Below, in pieces: positions 54,297 to 62,852 of a stretch of 64,000 nucleotides of DNA (positions are counted from its first letter, which is position 1; each line of letters starts with the position of its first letter). This DNA is from Solitalea agri (lineage in GTDB: Bacteria > Bacteroidota > Bacteroidia > Sphingobacteriales > Sphingobacteriaceae), in assembly GCF_023914155.1 (NCBI RefSeq), contig NZ_JAMWYS010000024.1, forward strand, positions 490,085-554,084. Direction: 5' to 3'. A model generated the notes under the pieces. It made no database searches. It was not told the origin of the DNA and saw only the letters and a list, made by a program, of their open reading frames with translations. The position numbers and the translations under genes were made by a program.

Positions 54297-54357
54297 AACT
54301 AATTGATACAGACGTAAAGCTTATGGATGACTGGCAACTCAAAATGAACTAAATTAA

Positions 54358-55059
54358 ATGAAACCATTTACGTATTTATTAATTAACTTTTTCACGGTCA
54401 TCATTTGTTTTATAGCATCATTCGATAAAAGAATTCAATTCTATAAGTATTTTGGGGCTTTTGTAAAAGCTGCTATTGTTGTGGCTATCCCTTTTATTGC
54501 TTGGGATATTTGGTTTACCAAACATAGTGTTTGGTGGTTCAACTCAGCATACACAATCGGGATAACTATTGCAGGATTGCCAATTGAAGAATGTCTTTTT
54601 TTTATTTGCATCCCCTTTTCTTGTGTATTTACTTATTTCTGTTTTAATAAATTTGTTAAAATAAATTGGGCAGATGCATTTAATACTATTATTGTATTTA
54701 TAAGTGTAATTGTTTGTGTTGTTATGGCCTTATTGCACCACAATAAGATTTACACCCTTGTTACAGCAGTAGTAACCACCCTTACCTTAATTTATTTACA
54801 TTTTATTGCCCGTGTAAGCTGGATTGGAAAGGCTTCTGTGGTGTTTTTTATTTTAATGTTAGGTTTTTTACCCGTTAATGGTGTGCTTACCGGTACAGGG
54901 TTGGAATCACCAATTGTGAATTACAATCCAGATGAGTTTTTAGGCATAAGAATACTTACTATTCCTATTGAAGATGCGGTTTATGGTTATTCGCAGTTTT
55001 TGTTGGTGGTTTACTTTTTTAAAATGTTTCAAAATAAGCCTTGTGAAATCAATGAATAA
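54358..55059 (+). CDS. crtY: Lycopene beta-cyclase, CrtYcd-type
   Basis: 233 aa, six to seven helices made of two repeats. The first carries 'GLPIEECLFFICIPFSCVF' and the second 'LTIPIEDAVYGYSQFLLVVYFF', the P-x-E-(E/D) motif of heterodimeric-type (CrtYc/CrtYd) cyclases fused in one chain. It closes both ends of lycopene to give beta-carotene. The stop overlaps the lipocalin start by 8 bases. Confidence 0.92.
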   Translation: MKPFTYLLINFFTVIICFIASFDKRIQFYKYFGAFVKAAIVVAIPFIAWDIWFTKHSVWWFNSAYTIGITIAGLPIEECLFFICIPFSCVFTYFCFNKFVKINWADAFNTIIVFISVIVCVVMALLHHNKIYTLVTAVVTTLTLIYLHFIARVSWIGKASVVFFILMLGFLPVNGVLTGTGLESPIVNYNPDEFLGIRILTIPIEDAVYGYSQFLLVVYFFKMFQNKPCEINE

Positions 55060-55609
55060 AATATTTATCAGCGTTACTTTAATTATTGGAATTGGTATTT
55101 TATTTAATTCCTGTACTTCCATCCCTCCGAAAGCACGGCCGGTTGAAAATTTTGATGTTAACCGTTATTTGGGAACCTGGTACGAAATTGCCCGGTTTGA
55201 TTTTCGATTTGAAAAAGATTTAAATAATACTTCTGCCCACTATACTTTAGATAAAAAGGGAAATGTGATTGTGTTGAATAGTGGTTTTAATTTTAAAAAG
55301 GATAAATGGACAAAAGCAGAGGGCGTAGCAAAATTCCGAGGAGATAAGTCGGTTGCAGCACTTAAAGTAAGCTTTTTCGGCCCGTTTTATTCGGGTTACA
55401 ATGTGGTGGCATTGGATGAAAATTATCAATATGCGTTAATTGCCGGCAGAAATTTGGATTACCTATGGATTCTATCTCGAGAAAAATCCATTCCCCAAGA
55501 GGTAAAAACAAAATACCTGAAAATTGCAAAGGAAATTGGCTACGACACTTCTAGACTCATTTGGGTGAAACATGATAAAAACTCCAATCCGTATATAAGT
55601 GAAAATTAA
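55052..55609 (+). CDS. blc: Bacterial lipocalin (Blc type)
   Basis: 185 aa lipoprotein. The lipobox is 'GILFNSCTSI'. The lipocalin GxW motif 'NRYLGTWYEIARFDFRFE' opens the barrel, 'SGYNVVALDENYQYALIAGR' and 'YLWILSREKSIP' are the other conserved regions. Blc-type proteins bind fatty acids or lipids in the outer membrane; here it could bind or deliver a pigment. I use the ATG at 55052, not an upstream one inside crtY. Last gene of the operon. Confidence 0.9.
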   Translation: MNKIFISVTLIIGIGILFNSCTSIPPKARPVENFDVNRYLGTWYEIARFDFRFEKDLNNTSAHYTLDKKGNVIVLNSGFNFKKDKWTKAEGVAKFRGDKSVAALKVSFFGPFYSGYNVVALDENYQYALIAGRNLDYLWILSREKSIPQEVKTKYLKIAKEIGYDTSRLIWVKHDKNSNPYISEN

Positions 55610-55751
55610 GATTGTACAATTTTGGACTTCACCAATATTGAATTAAAAATTAACGACTCAAAATCAAGTAGTTACACTGGAAATCCGGATGATATTTTTA
55701 AATCACTTTTTAAGAACAAGCGGTGTTTTGCAATCAATGTATTAGTTCTTA

Positions 55752-56258
55752 TCAAATCGATTCATAAATTTCTTTGAGTTGATGGGTATGCCTTTGCACA
55801 TGATAAAGGGCAAACATCAGCCATTCATACCGGGTGAAAAATCCAAACCTTGGAAATTCATAGCCCAAACAAACTTGCTTAAGGTCTTTCGTCTGGATGA
55901 TTTCGATATGTAAATTCTTATTGCGATTTAATTCTTCCAGCAGTGCCGATAGATCATGCTTCTCCTTTTCAGGCAACACAAAAGCAGGAGCATTTAATTT
56001 AGTGGCAAAATCCAGAAACAGTATTTTAACAGCTTCCACATGTTGGTCATAGGGCCTGCCGGGTTCCTTTGTTGATTCATCAGGAACTCCCTTGGTGGCT
56101 TTGATAATGTGTTCGGCCACTTGTCCAGCCGACCAACCACCATAAGCAGGCTGTTTATCGATATTATTTGAATCAAATCTGTTAAGCTGTTTGGCAAAAG
56201 CATCAAAGGTTTGCTCAAATTGCACCAACAAGGCGGTATTAATTTCAAGTATTTCCAT
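55752..56258 (-). CDS. DinB-family protein
   Basis: 168 aa four-helix-bundle protein. 'WSAGQVAEHIIKATKGVPD' has the first metal-binding His, and 'MFALYHVQRHTHQLKEIY' the second and third. The DinB/YfiT family is metal-dependent and transfers thiols or bacillithiol-like groups; its role here is unknown. It is convergent with the carotenoid operon and contains the source of the broken copy at 46768-46951. Confidence 0.87.
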   Translation of the reverse strand: MEILEINTALLVQFEQTFDAFAKQLNRFDSNNIDKQPAYGGWSAGQVAEHIIKATKGVPDESTKEPGRPYDQHVEAVKILFLDFATKLNAPAFVLPEKEKHDLSALLEELNRNKNLHIEIIQTKDLKQVCLGYEFPRFGFFTRYEWLMFALYHVQRHTHQLKEIYESI

Positions 56259-56393
56259 GTCTTTATTAGTTGATGATCAAATTTAACCCAACCATTAAAA
56301 AGATGAAATGGGTAATAATGACATACTTAGGGGCTGTTTAAGACAATAGCTCCAAGGCCGATTTTACACTCCAGGGCTTTTATGCCCTCAGTT

Positions 56394-56510
56394 GAACCAA
56401 GGCTTCGACTTGGCTCAGCCTGACATTAACCACACGTTCACCTGAACTAAGGCTTCGACTTCGCTCAGCCTGACGTTAATCACACGTCACCCTGAGCGTA
56501 GCCGAAGGGT
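56394..56510. repeat. Tandem extragenic repeat, two copies and an inverted partial copy
   Basis: A unit of about 50 bases starting AACCAAGGCTTCGACTTG (56394) is repeated at 56444 with small changes; each contains GGCTTCGACTT(G/C)GCTCAGCCTGAC. A third, inverted partial copy follows (CCCTGAGCGTAGCCGAAGGG, 56489-56508). This is a REP-like extragenic sequence. It takes up most of the 365-base gap before pncB. Confidence 0.75.
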
Positions 56511-56623
56511 TATAACTAGGCCGACCATCAGTACCAAATTTGGTGTTAATCCTTTAAAACTTTTAACCTTAATCCTGAATTAAGTTTTTAAATTTAACCA
56601 ACCCTCAAACCTTAATACTGCCA

Positions 56624-57811
56624 ATGGACCCAATTCCTTCTGTTCAGCTGCTTTCTATACTCGATAACGACTTTTATAAATTCACCATGCAGTATGCGGT
56701 GGTAAAGTTGTTTCCACATGCCAAAGCCCGGTATCAGTTTATCAACCGTGGGAAACATGAATTTCCCGGAGGTTTTGACCAAGCCTTAAGACAAGCTGTT
56801 GACGCCATGGCCGAACTTCAGTTGAGTAAAGAAGAAAAGAGCTTTCTGAAAACCAATTGCCCCTACCTCGATCCGGCATACCTCGACTTTTTACAAGGCT
56901 ACCGATACGATCCATCGGAAGTAACTATTATACAATCTGCAACCAATCTCGAAATTCATATTGAAGGTTATTGGTACCGGACCATTCTATGGGAGGTGCC
57001 TCTTCTATCGTTGGTGAGTGAGCTTTTCTACAAGTTGAACGGCTTAAAGCGTGTTTCGGATGAAGAAGTAATGGCCATTACCAAAGAAAAGATTGACAAC
57101 TACAATCAGCTGGGCGTTACCGTTGCTGATTTTGGCACCCGCCGCAGACACTCCTACCAGGTGCAGCGCCTGGTGATTGAAACTTTACGGAAAAATGAGG
57201 GCAAAAGCTTTATTGGCACCAGCAATGTGCATATGGCTATGCTCTATAAAACCAAACCCATTGGCACCCATGCACACGAATGGTTTATGTTTCATGCAGC
57301 ACGCTATGGTTTTAAGATGGCCAATTCATTAGGACTTGAACACTGGGCCGATGTTTACCGGGGTGATCTGGGCATTGCCCTTTCGGATACCTATACAACC
57401 GAAGTCTTTTTTGAGCAGTTTGATAAAAAGTTTGCAAAGCTGTTTGACGGTGTTCGGCATGATAGTGGCGACCCGATTGAGTTCGCCGACAAAACCATTC
57501 AGCATTATCAAAAGCTGGGCATCAACCCTCTTTATAAAACCATTATTTTCTCTGATGCTTTGAACTACGAAAAGGTAGTTGCCATTGCGGAGCATTGCAA
57601 AAACAAGATCGGCGTTTCTTTCGGCATAGGCACTAATCTCACCAACGATGTGGGCCTAAAACCAATGAACATCGTTATTAAACTGACAGAAGCAATGCCG
57701 CAAAATAAAACATGGACGCCTGTGGTTAAACTCTCTGACGAAAGAGGGAAATATACGGGCGAGCCACAAATGATCGAGCTGGCAAAAACAATTTTAGTTA
57801 TAAAAGATTAA
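56624..57811 (+). CDS. pncB: Nicotinate phosphoribosyltransferase
   Basis: 395 aa. It joins nicotinate to PRPP in NAD salvage. Signatures: 'DNDFYKFTMQYAVVKLFP' at the N-terminus (active-site Tyr and N-terminal strand), 'DFGTRRRHSYQVQRLVIETL', 'FIGTSNVHMA' and 'DGVRHDSGDPIEFADKT', the last two being the phosphoribosyl-binding region. Length is normal. Stands alone, preceded by the repeat region. Confidence 0.96.
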   Translation: MDPIPSVQLLSILDNDFYKFTMQYAVVKLFPHAKARYQFINRGKHEFPGGFDQALRQAVDAMAELQLSKEEKSFLKTNCPYLDPAYLDFLQGYRYDPSEVTIIQSATNLEIHIEGYWYRTILWEVPLLSLVSELFYKLNGLKRVSDEEVMAITKEKIDNYNQLGVTVADFGTRRRHSYQVQRLVIETLRKNEGKSFIGTSNVHMAMLYKTKPIGTHAHEWFMFHAARYGFKMANSLGLEHWADVYRGDLGIALSDTYTTEVFFEQFDKKFAKLFDGVRHDSGDPIEFADKTIQHYQKLGINPLYKTIIFSDALNYEKVVAIAEHCKNKIGVSFGIGTNLTNDVGLKPMNIVIKLTEAMPQNKTWTPVVKLSDERGKYTGEPQMIELAKTILVIKD

Positions 57812-57818
57812 GTATCAA

Positions 57819-58481
57819 TTACACACTTTGTGCTTGTTTAGAAGAAAGGATGAATCGTCTTTTAGCTATAATCATTAATACAGGGATCATCAAAGGCACA
57901 AACACGCCAAATTTTGGTGCAAACAAATAGACCAAGCCCATGCAGAAGAACCCAACTGTAACGATCCCTGCCCTTGTAAGAAAATATTGAGCAAATTCAG
58001 GCTGGATACCTTCGCTAAGCTTATGTTTAGGATTACTTATATAGCGCCATAAGAGCATATTCATTAAACTTAAGAAGCAAACATTGGTAACATAAATTAT
58101 AAGTGGAGCTTTTAGTAGTTTAAAAATGTAGGCACTGTAAAAACCTGAACTAAATGGCATAAGAACTACTGCCAATAAAAAGAACAGATTTAACCAAAGC
58201 AGTTTTTGATCATAATTAACTACAAAACCAAAAATTCGATGATGGATCGTCCAATATAACCCGATAAGAAAGAAACTTACTAAAAAGCCAATAATTCGAG
58301 GGAGAAGTTCTACCAAGCTTTCAAATAACTTGTGATCAGTTAGCTCGTTCAATGAAATTTCAGGAATTTTAAGTTCGATTACCAAGAGAGTGATTGCAAT
58401 GGCAAATACCGCATCACTAAAAAGTATCATGCGCTCTAACTGAAATTCTTTCTTTAGTTCGTTATGTAAAGGGTTATTCAT
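57819..58481 (-). CDS. TMEM175-family potassium channel-like protein
   Basis: 220 aa, six helices. The family signature is 'RMILFSDAVFAIAITLLVIELKIPE' (read as the first helix, residues 15-40), with the (R/K)xxxFSD motif that builds the selectivity filter of TMEM175 channels. Bacterial forms are tetrameric K+ channels. It is convergent with pncB, seven bases apart. ATG at 58481 chosen; the TTG at 58532 is not supported. Confidence 0.88.
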   Translation of the reverse strand: MNNPLHNELKKEFQLERMILFSDAVFAIAITLLVIELKIPEISLNELTDHKLFESLVELLPRIIGFLVSFFLIGLYWTIHHRIFGFVVNYDQKLLWLNLFFLLAVVLMPFSSGFYSAYIFKLLKAPLIIYVTNVCFLSLMNMLLWRYISNPKHKLSEGIQPEFAQYFLTRAGIVTVGFFCMGLVYLFAPKFGVFVPLMIPVLMIIAKRRFILSSKQAQSV

Positions 58482-58558
58482 GGTGAATGTTTGACTTGAA
58501 TTACTATAACCTAAAAGTAATTTTTTTACCAATAAGTTAATAAAACTGCCGAAAGATA

Positions 58559-58590
58559 TTTGTCAGCTGTAAGTTTTTTCATCACTTTTG
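58559..58590 (+). promoter_or_regulatory. murI promoter
   Basis: TTTG (58559-58562) and CACTTTTG (58583-58590) are 20 bases apart and match -33/-7 with one mismatch. The start of transcription near 58597 excludes the TTG at 58560 as start codon and supports the ATG at 58608. Confidence 0.6.
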
Positions 58591-58607
58591 GGCAACAATC
58601 AGTATAC

Positions 58608-59429
58608 ATGCAAAAAGGGCCAATTGGAGTTTTTGACTCGGGATATGGAGGTTTAACCGTACTTAAAGAAGTAGTAAGACAACTTCCTGAATATGATTAT
58701 TTATACCTTGGCGATAATGCCAGGGCTCCTTATGGTACCCGCTCTTTTGAGACCGTTTATCACTATACACTTGAATGTGTAAATCATTTATTCAGCATGG
58801 GTTGCTCGCTAATTGTGTTGGCTTGTAATACAGCTTCGGCTAAAGCATTACGCAGCATTCAGCAGAATGATTTACCTAAAATGAATGGCGACAAACGCGT
58901 TTTAGGCGTTATCAGACCAACCGCCGAAATCATTGGAAAATATACCCGCTCAAAAGAAGTGGGCATTTTGGGAACAGCCGGAACTGTTGCCTCGAAATCA
59001 TACCCAATTGAAATTCAAAAGTTTTATCCTGAAGTAAATGTGTACCAGGAAGCTTGTCCGATGTGGGTTCCACTGGTTGAAAACGACGAATACGACAGCG
59101 CCGGAGCAGATTATTTTGTAAAACAACATATCGACCGTTTGCTGAACAATTCTAGTGAGATCGATACCATTGTGTTGGGTTGCACGCATTATCCACTCTT
59201 ATCGGGTAAAATTTTAAAACAGCTACCCTCAAATATCAAATTGCTTTCGCAAGGTGAAATTGTGGCCCATAGCTTAGCTGATTATTTGAAACGTCATCCC
59301 GAAATTGAAGAGAAATGTAGCAAAGAAGGCAGCCGCCGTTTCTTAACCACTGATTCTACAGAAATTTTTGACACCCATGCAAGCCGCTTTTTTGGCAAGC
59401 CGGTAAAATCAGAATTACTGGTATTGTAA
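58608..59429 (+). CDS. murI: Glutamate racemase
   Basis: 273 aa. It makes D-glutamate for peptidoglycan. The two catalytic Cys lie in 'IVLACNTASAKAL' and 'IVLGCTHYPLLSG'. 'IGVFDSGYGGLTVLKEV' is the N-terminal family motif. 'YLYLGDNARAPYGTRS' and 'GVIRPTAEIIG' follow. Length normal. It lies directly before the integron-like array; a palindrome at 59459 may end its transcript. Confidence 0.96.
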   Translation: MQKGPIGVFDSGYGGLTVLKEVVRQLPEYDYLYLGDNARAPYGTRSFETVYHYTLECVNHLFSMGCSLIVLACNTASAKALRSIQQNDLPKMNGDKRVLGVIRPTAEIIGKYTRSKEVGILGTAGTVASKSYPIEIQKFYPEVNVYQEACPMWVPLVENDEYDSAGADYFVKQHIDRLLNNSSEIDTIVLGCTHYPLLSGKILKQLPSNIKLLSQGEIVAHSLADYLKRHPEIEEKCSKEGSRRFLTTDSTEIFDTHASRFFGKPVKSELLVL

Positions 59430-59458
59430 TAATTAATTTCGTCCCAGTAAATGAAATA

Positions 59459-59481
59459 TACATGCACCCGGGGTGCATGTA
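59459..59481. terminator. Palindrome after murI
   Basis: TACATGCACCC and GGGTGCATGTA are perfect reverse complements with a single central G, 30 bases after the murI stop and followed by AAAAA on the plus strand. Terminator without a proper U-tract, or an operator of the following gene. Confidence 0.5.
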
Positions 59482-59507
59482 AAAACTAGTTAGCACCAAT
59501 TATTAAA

Positions 59508-60068
59508 ATGATTCGGCAATTACTATCAATATCTACTTTATTTTTAATTGGCTTGCTGGTTTCATGCTCTAATTCTACAGACTCAAAAACACCCAAAAGT
59601 GTTGTGGTCGACACAACTAAATCGCAAAGACCTCCGAAAAACTTCTATGGAGACTTAAACTTTGTTGTCGACTCCACAGGTCAAATCTATTATCATGAAA
59701 AAAAATGTCGCCTGTTTGCATGTGGTGATGGGGCTAACATTGGCAAACCTCAATTTATCGGCTTGCGTCCAGAAGACTTGAAAATTATAAGCCTTGACAC
59801 ATTAGATTCATTTATTAAATCAAAATCGCAAGGAATCGATATGTCAAAGTTCAAAGCAGTTGCCCAATATGTTCGAGACTCAATCAGCAAAGAATTGGTA
59901 GCGATTGAAGTATCACTCTTTAAAAATGAAAAACGACTTTATGAGATTGACAAAATCACAGAAGAGACCAAATATGTATTGGATGCTAAGAGGAAGAAAA
60001 CTAAATATGACCCATCAAAAATAAAATGGTCAGACGACTTTTATTTAAAGCCCATATTCAAAAAATAA
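59508..60068 (+). CDS. Cassette 1: hypothetical lipoprotein
   Basis: 186 aa. The lipobox is 'IGLLVSCSNS'. The mature part contains 'FYGDLNFVVDSTGQIYYHEK', a repeated-looking DSTGQ loop, 'CRLFACGDGANIG' with two Cys, and a polar C-terminus. No family recognised. First gene of the array; the sequence GTTAGCA at 59489 upstream may be the core of the boundary. It is followed at once by the attC at 60067. Confidence 0.7.
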   Translation: MIRQLLSISTLFLIGLLVSCSNSTDSKTPKSVVVDTTKSQRPPKNFYGDLNFVVDSTGQIYYHEKKCRLFACGDGANIGKPQFIGLRPEDLKIISLDTLDSFIKSKSQGIDMSKFKAVAQYVRDSISKELVAIEVSLFKNEKRLYEIDKITEETKYVLDAKRKKTKYDPSKIKWSDDFYLKPIFKK

Positions 60069-60130
60069 TAACTGGCTGACAATTAAACGCGGTTATCTTC
60101 GCGCCGAACGGCAAGCCCAAAACGTTATGA
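60067..60130 (+). other. attC site 1 (short, about 64 bp)
   Basis: Starts AATAAC (60067), overlapping the stop of cassette 1, and ends GCCGAACGGCAAGCCCAAAA then CGTTATGA. ATAAC and GTTAT are complementary (R'' and R'). A central GCGG ... GCGCC part allows folding. The final GTTATG also holds the ATG of the next gene. Confidence 0.72.
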
Positions 60131-60693
60131 AGCCATTTGTTTCCATATTGACATTTATTTTGACACTTCCTTTGTTGAGTTATCAGCACAAGGTTGACAA
60201 AACCTTTGACCTAGACGATGAAAAGTATTTAAACTTCATTGCAGCAGTTCAAAACAGTTCAACATTTAGCTACTTCACAGTTATTAAAGTGAAAAACCTT
60301 AATACAGGTGTGATAAAGGAAATTTGTACAAAAGGAGATTTTGTTTTAGGCGCTTTGCATATTGAATTGAAAGCGGACTATGACAAAAAAAGTGCGCAAA
60401 CGGTCTTAGGTTTTGCAAAAAGCCAAAAGAACAGATATTTTGAATTCAAGAATAACAAGGCACTTGACAATATTTCATTTTTCGATTACAATACAAACCT
60501 CGTCACCAAAATTCAGACAAAATATAATTTTGACAAGGCAATTGAATATATTAAAAAGACCAAAGACTTTTCAATTTGGCTTTCTGATGACGAAATGAAG
60601 GCGTTTGCCCATGTTCTTTTCAATAAGGGTTATTTGACTGGTGAAAATAATTGTAGAGGAGGCACACTAGAATATGTTGACAGAACAAAATAA
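60127..60693 (+). CDS. Cassette 2: hypothetical secreted protein
   Basis: 188 aa with a signal peptide ('LTFILTLPLLSYQHK'). 'YLNFIAAVQNSSTFSYFTVI' and 'GYLTGENNCRGGTLEYVDRTK' at the C-terminus are distinctive; no family recognised. The ATG is part of the recombination core GTTATG, so there is almost no leader; expression would depend on a promoter upstream. Confidence 0.65.
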   Translation: MKPFVSILTFILTLPLLSYQHKVDKTFDLDDEKYLNFIAAVQNSSTFSYFTVIKVKNLNTGVIKEICTKGDFVLGALHIELKADYDKKSAQTVLGFAKSQKNRYFEFKNNKALDNISFFDYNTNLVTKIQTKYNFDKAIEYIKKTKDFSIWLSDDEMKAFAHVLFNKGYLTGENNCRGGTLEYVDRTK

Positions 60694-60701
60694 AAGCTAC
60701 A

Positions 60702-60833
60702 CATAACACACGCTATGCCGCAAATGCGGGGGAGGTGCAACTTGCAAATTTCACTACCTTAAATTACTTTCGTCACGCTGGACAATGGAACGGAACTTTC
60801 TTCGCACCTGCGTCAAGCACCAAAACGTCAGTT
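60702..60833 (+). other. attC site 2 (about 130 bp)
   Basis: Begins CATAAC (60702), complementary to the GTTATG that opens cassette 2. Then GCCGCAAATGCGGG and GTGCAACTTGCAAATTT resemble the left part of sites 4 and 6. It ends CACCAAAACGTCAGTT; the core is GTCA rather than GTTA, so this site may be partly inactive. Confidence 0.65.
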
Positions 60834-60869
60834 GCTACTGTAAAAGCATTAAACCAACTTATTTACAAT

Positions 60870-61829
60870 ATGAAAGAGTGGAAAGGACTAATTTTCGGAA
60901 TATCTTACGGACTTCTGGCAAGAGGGGTATTCGCAATTGACAGCCAGTACTTTCATACCAATGGACTCATGACATTATCATTTTTATTCATTGTCCCTTT
61001 TGTAATTGGTTTTATAACAGCTTACTATAATAGAGAGGCCAGTTATGCAGGTAAAATTGTAGCCATTTCGATGCCTTTATTTTCAATTATTGGCGTAGTA
61101 TTCATTTCTCTTTTCTTTGGCATGGAGGGCATCATTTGTGTTTTAATGGCTTTGCCAATATTTGCGCTCATGGCTTTGACTGGTGGATTTTTTGGAATGA
61201 TCTTGTTTAAACGCCGCAAAAACAAGGCTATGGTTTCGTTTATTATGTTTATTCCATTCGTAATTGCTCCAATAGAACACTACTTTGGGTTAAATGAAAA
61301 GATATTTACTGAGCATACTACCATATTAATAAATTCATCAAAAGATAGAGTTTGGCAAAACATAACTAGGGTTAAAGAAATATCAGAACCCGAGAATAAC
61401 ATTTCATTATTTCAAATTTTGGGTTTCCCAAGACCTATTAAAGCCGAACTTGATACTATTGCCGTTGGAGGTGTTCGTAAAGCAATTTTTGCCAAAGGAC
61501 TTTTCTTTACTGAAACAGTGACTAAAGTAATTCCTAACAAAAATTTAACTTTTACGATTGAGGCTGACCCAAATTCAATCCCTCCTACTGCACTTGATGA
61601 ACATGTAATGGTTGGCGGAAAGTATTTCGATGTCATGGAAGGTAAATATGAAATTGAAGAAATAACGAACAATAAAATTGCCTTACATCTGACTTCAAAG
61701 TTCAGACTCTCTACTAACTTTAATTTTTACAGTGGACTCTGGAGTAAGTTAATTATGCGAGATATTCAAAAGAATATATTGAACATAATAAAGGTTAGAT
61801 CCGAGTCGAAACAAAACAGCAACAGCTAA
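60870..61829 (+). CDS. Cassette 3: membrane protein with SRPBCC domain
   Basis: 319 aa from the ATG at 60870. Four to five helices in the first 150 residues ('GLLARGVFAID', 'FIVPFVIGFITAYYN', 'LALMALTGGFFGMILF') are followed by an SRPBCC/polyketide-cyclase-like domain ('TTILINSSKDRVWQNITRV', 'GKYEIEEITNNKIALHLTSK'). An in-frame GTG at 60735 would extend it into attC site 2 and is rejected. The stop TAA overlaps the R'' sequence GCTAAC of the next attC. Confidence 0.7.
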   Translation: MKEWKGLIFGISYGLLARGVFAIDSQYFHTNGLMTLSFLFIVPFVIGFITAYYNREASYAGKIVAISMPLFSIIGVVFISLFFGMEGIICVLMALPIFALMALTGGFFGMILFKRRKNKAMVSFIMFIPFVIAPIEHYFGLNEKIFTEHTTILINSSKDRVWQNITRVKEISEPENNISLFQILGFPRPIKAELDTIAVGGVRKAIFAKGLFFTETVTKVIPNKNLTFTIEADPNSIPPTALDEHVMVGGKYFDVMEGKYEIEEITNNKIALHLTSKFRLSTNFNFYSGLWSKLIMRDIQKNILNIIKVRSESKQNSNS

Positions 61830-61952
61830 CCCACTTACCAAAAGCGCTGCAGAAATGCAACTTTAAACTAAAAACCTAATTAATAAATTACATCACAGCG
61901 GAGAATGACGTAGGTATTTTCACCGCGCCATCGGCAAGCTGGAACGTTAGCG
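61825..61952 (+). other. attC site 3 (about 128 bp)
   Basis: R'' GCTAAC (61825-61830) and R' GTTAGC (61946-61951) are complementary. The right half carries the block also found in sites 4 and 6: TTAATAAATTACATCACAGC, GGAGAATG, GTAGGTATTTTCACCGCGCC, followed by CGGCAAGCTG and AACGTTAG. Confidence 0.82.
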
Positions 61953-61974
61953 GTAATTTTTGATCAATCAACAC

Positions 61975-62712
61975 ATGAAACTAAACTTTCTTTTTATTTT
62001 ACTGATTTTGCTTTATTGTACGAAAAAACAAACTGAAGACAAAAACAAACCTATAACGATTACAAAGACAAGTACTACTAAAAAAAACGGTTCAATTGAC
62101 ACATTAAATCCCAACACAGAAATTTTGGAAACGTTTACCGACAGTTCGAAGATTGGCGATAAAGGGAAATGTAAGATTGAATTAATAAAACATAGAGTTT
62201 TTGACAACACCTATGTAATAGTTAAGTTCTATACCAAGGGGCCTAAATATTGGTATATTCAAAACACTTACTTATATGAGTGTGATGCGTTGATGGGTTT
62301 AGCCCCAAACATATCAGACTTTAATAATGACAAATTGAATGACATCACTTTCATTTCAGCGACTGCAGCGCGAGGATCAAATGAAGTTAGACGACTTTTC
62401 ATATACGATGACTACGAAAAAAAACTGATTTCAATTGTGAACTCTCAAGACTATCCCAATATGCTTTACAACAAAGAGCTTGATTGTCTTGACGCATTTA
62501 TGATTCACGGAGGCAGTTCAACTGTTTTTGCAAGAATTAAAGGAGACAGTTTAAAAGAATTCGCAAGTGTTCATAATGACAACTACAGAACAGTGCATGA
62601 AATTGATAAATTTGGAATTGAACGATTATTAAGAAAAGACACGATTATAAACCCTGAAAATATCTATATCCGATATATTAATTACAAACCATTAAAAGAG
62701 TATAAGGAATAA
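61975..62712 (+). CDS. Cassette 4: hypothetical lipoprotein
   Basis: 245 aa from the ATG at 61975 (a TTG at 61960 is less likely). The signal ends 'LILLYCTKKQ', a lipobox. The sequence 'FNNDKLNDITFISATAARGS' resembles an FG-GAP/VCBS-type loop (D-x-N-x-D-x-x-D), which suggests a beta-propeller blade or a calcium site. 'RRLFIYDDYEKKLISIVNSQ' follows. No named family. Confidence 0.65.
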   Translation: MKLNFLFILLILLYCTKKQTEDKNKPITITKTSTTKKNGSIDTLNPNTEILETFTDSSKIGDKGKCKIELIKHRVFDNTYVIVKFYTKGPKYWYIQNTYLYECDALMGLAPNISDFNNDKLNDITFISATAARGSNEVRRLFIYDDYEKKLISIVNSQDYPNMLYNKELDCLDAFMIHGGSSTVFARIKGDSLKEFASVHNDNYRTVHEIDKFGIERLLRKDTIINPENIYIRYINYKPLKEYKE

Positions 62713-62719
62713 AAACTAC

Positions 62720-62848
62720 CGCTAACAGATGCGCCGCAAACGCGGTGGACGTACAATTTTGAACTGAAAACTTAATTAATAAATTACATCACAGCGGAGA
62801 ATGTCGTAGGTATTTTCACCGCGCCTTCGGCAAGCTGAAACGTTATGC
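62720..62848 (+). other. attC site 4 (about 129 bp)
   Basis: Begins ACCGCTAAC (62718-62726), exactly complementary to GTTAGCGGT at the head of its cassette (61946-61954). The left half has GCGCCGCAAACGCGGTGGAC. The right half repeats site 3 almost base for base, ending CTTCGGCAAGCTGAAACGTT and ATGC. The best-preserved site of the array. Confidence 0.85.
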
Positions 62849-62852
62849 GATA

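Noticed and set aside
54968..55051. Longer lipocalin reading from an ATG inside crtY
   Set aside because: It overlaps the conserved end of crtY and would spoil the lipoprotein signal that begins at 55052.
56394..56510. Short tandem repeats that might be a CRISPR array
   Set aside because: Only two units, no regular spacers, an inverted third copy and no cas genes nearby; it fits a REP-like extragenic repeat.
60735..60869. N-terminal extension of the cassette 3 protein from a GTG
   Set aside because: The extension is the translation of attC site 2; the ATG at 60870 starts directly with a membrane helix.
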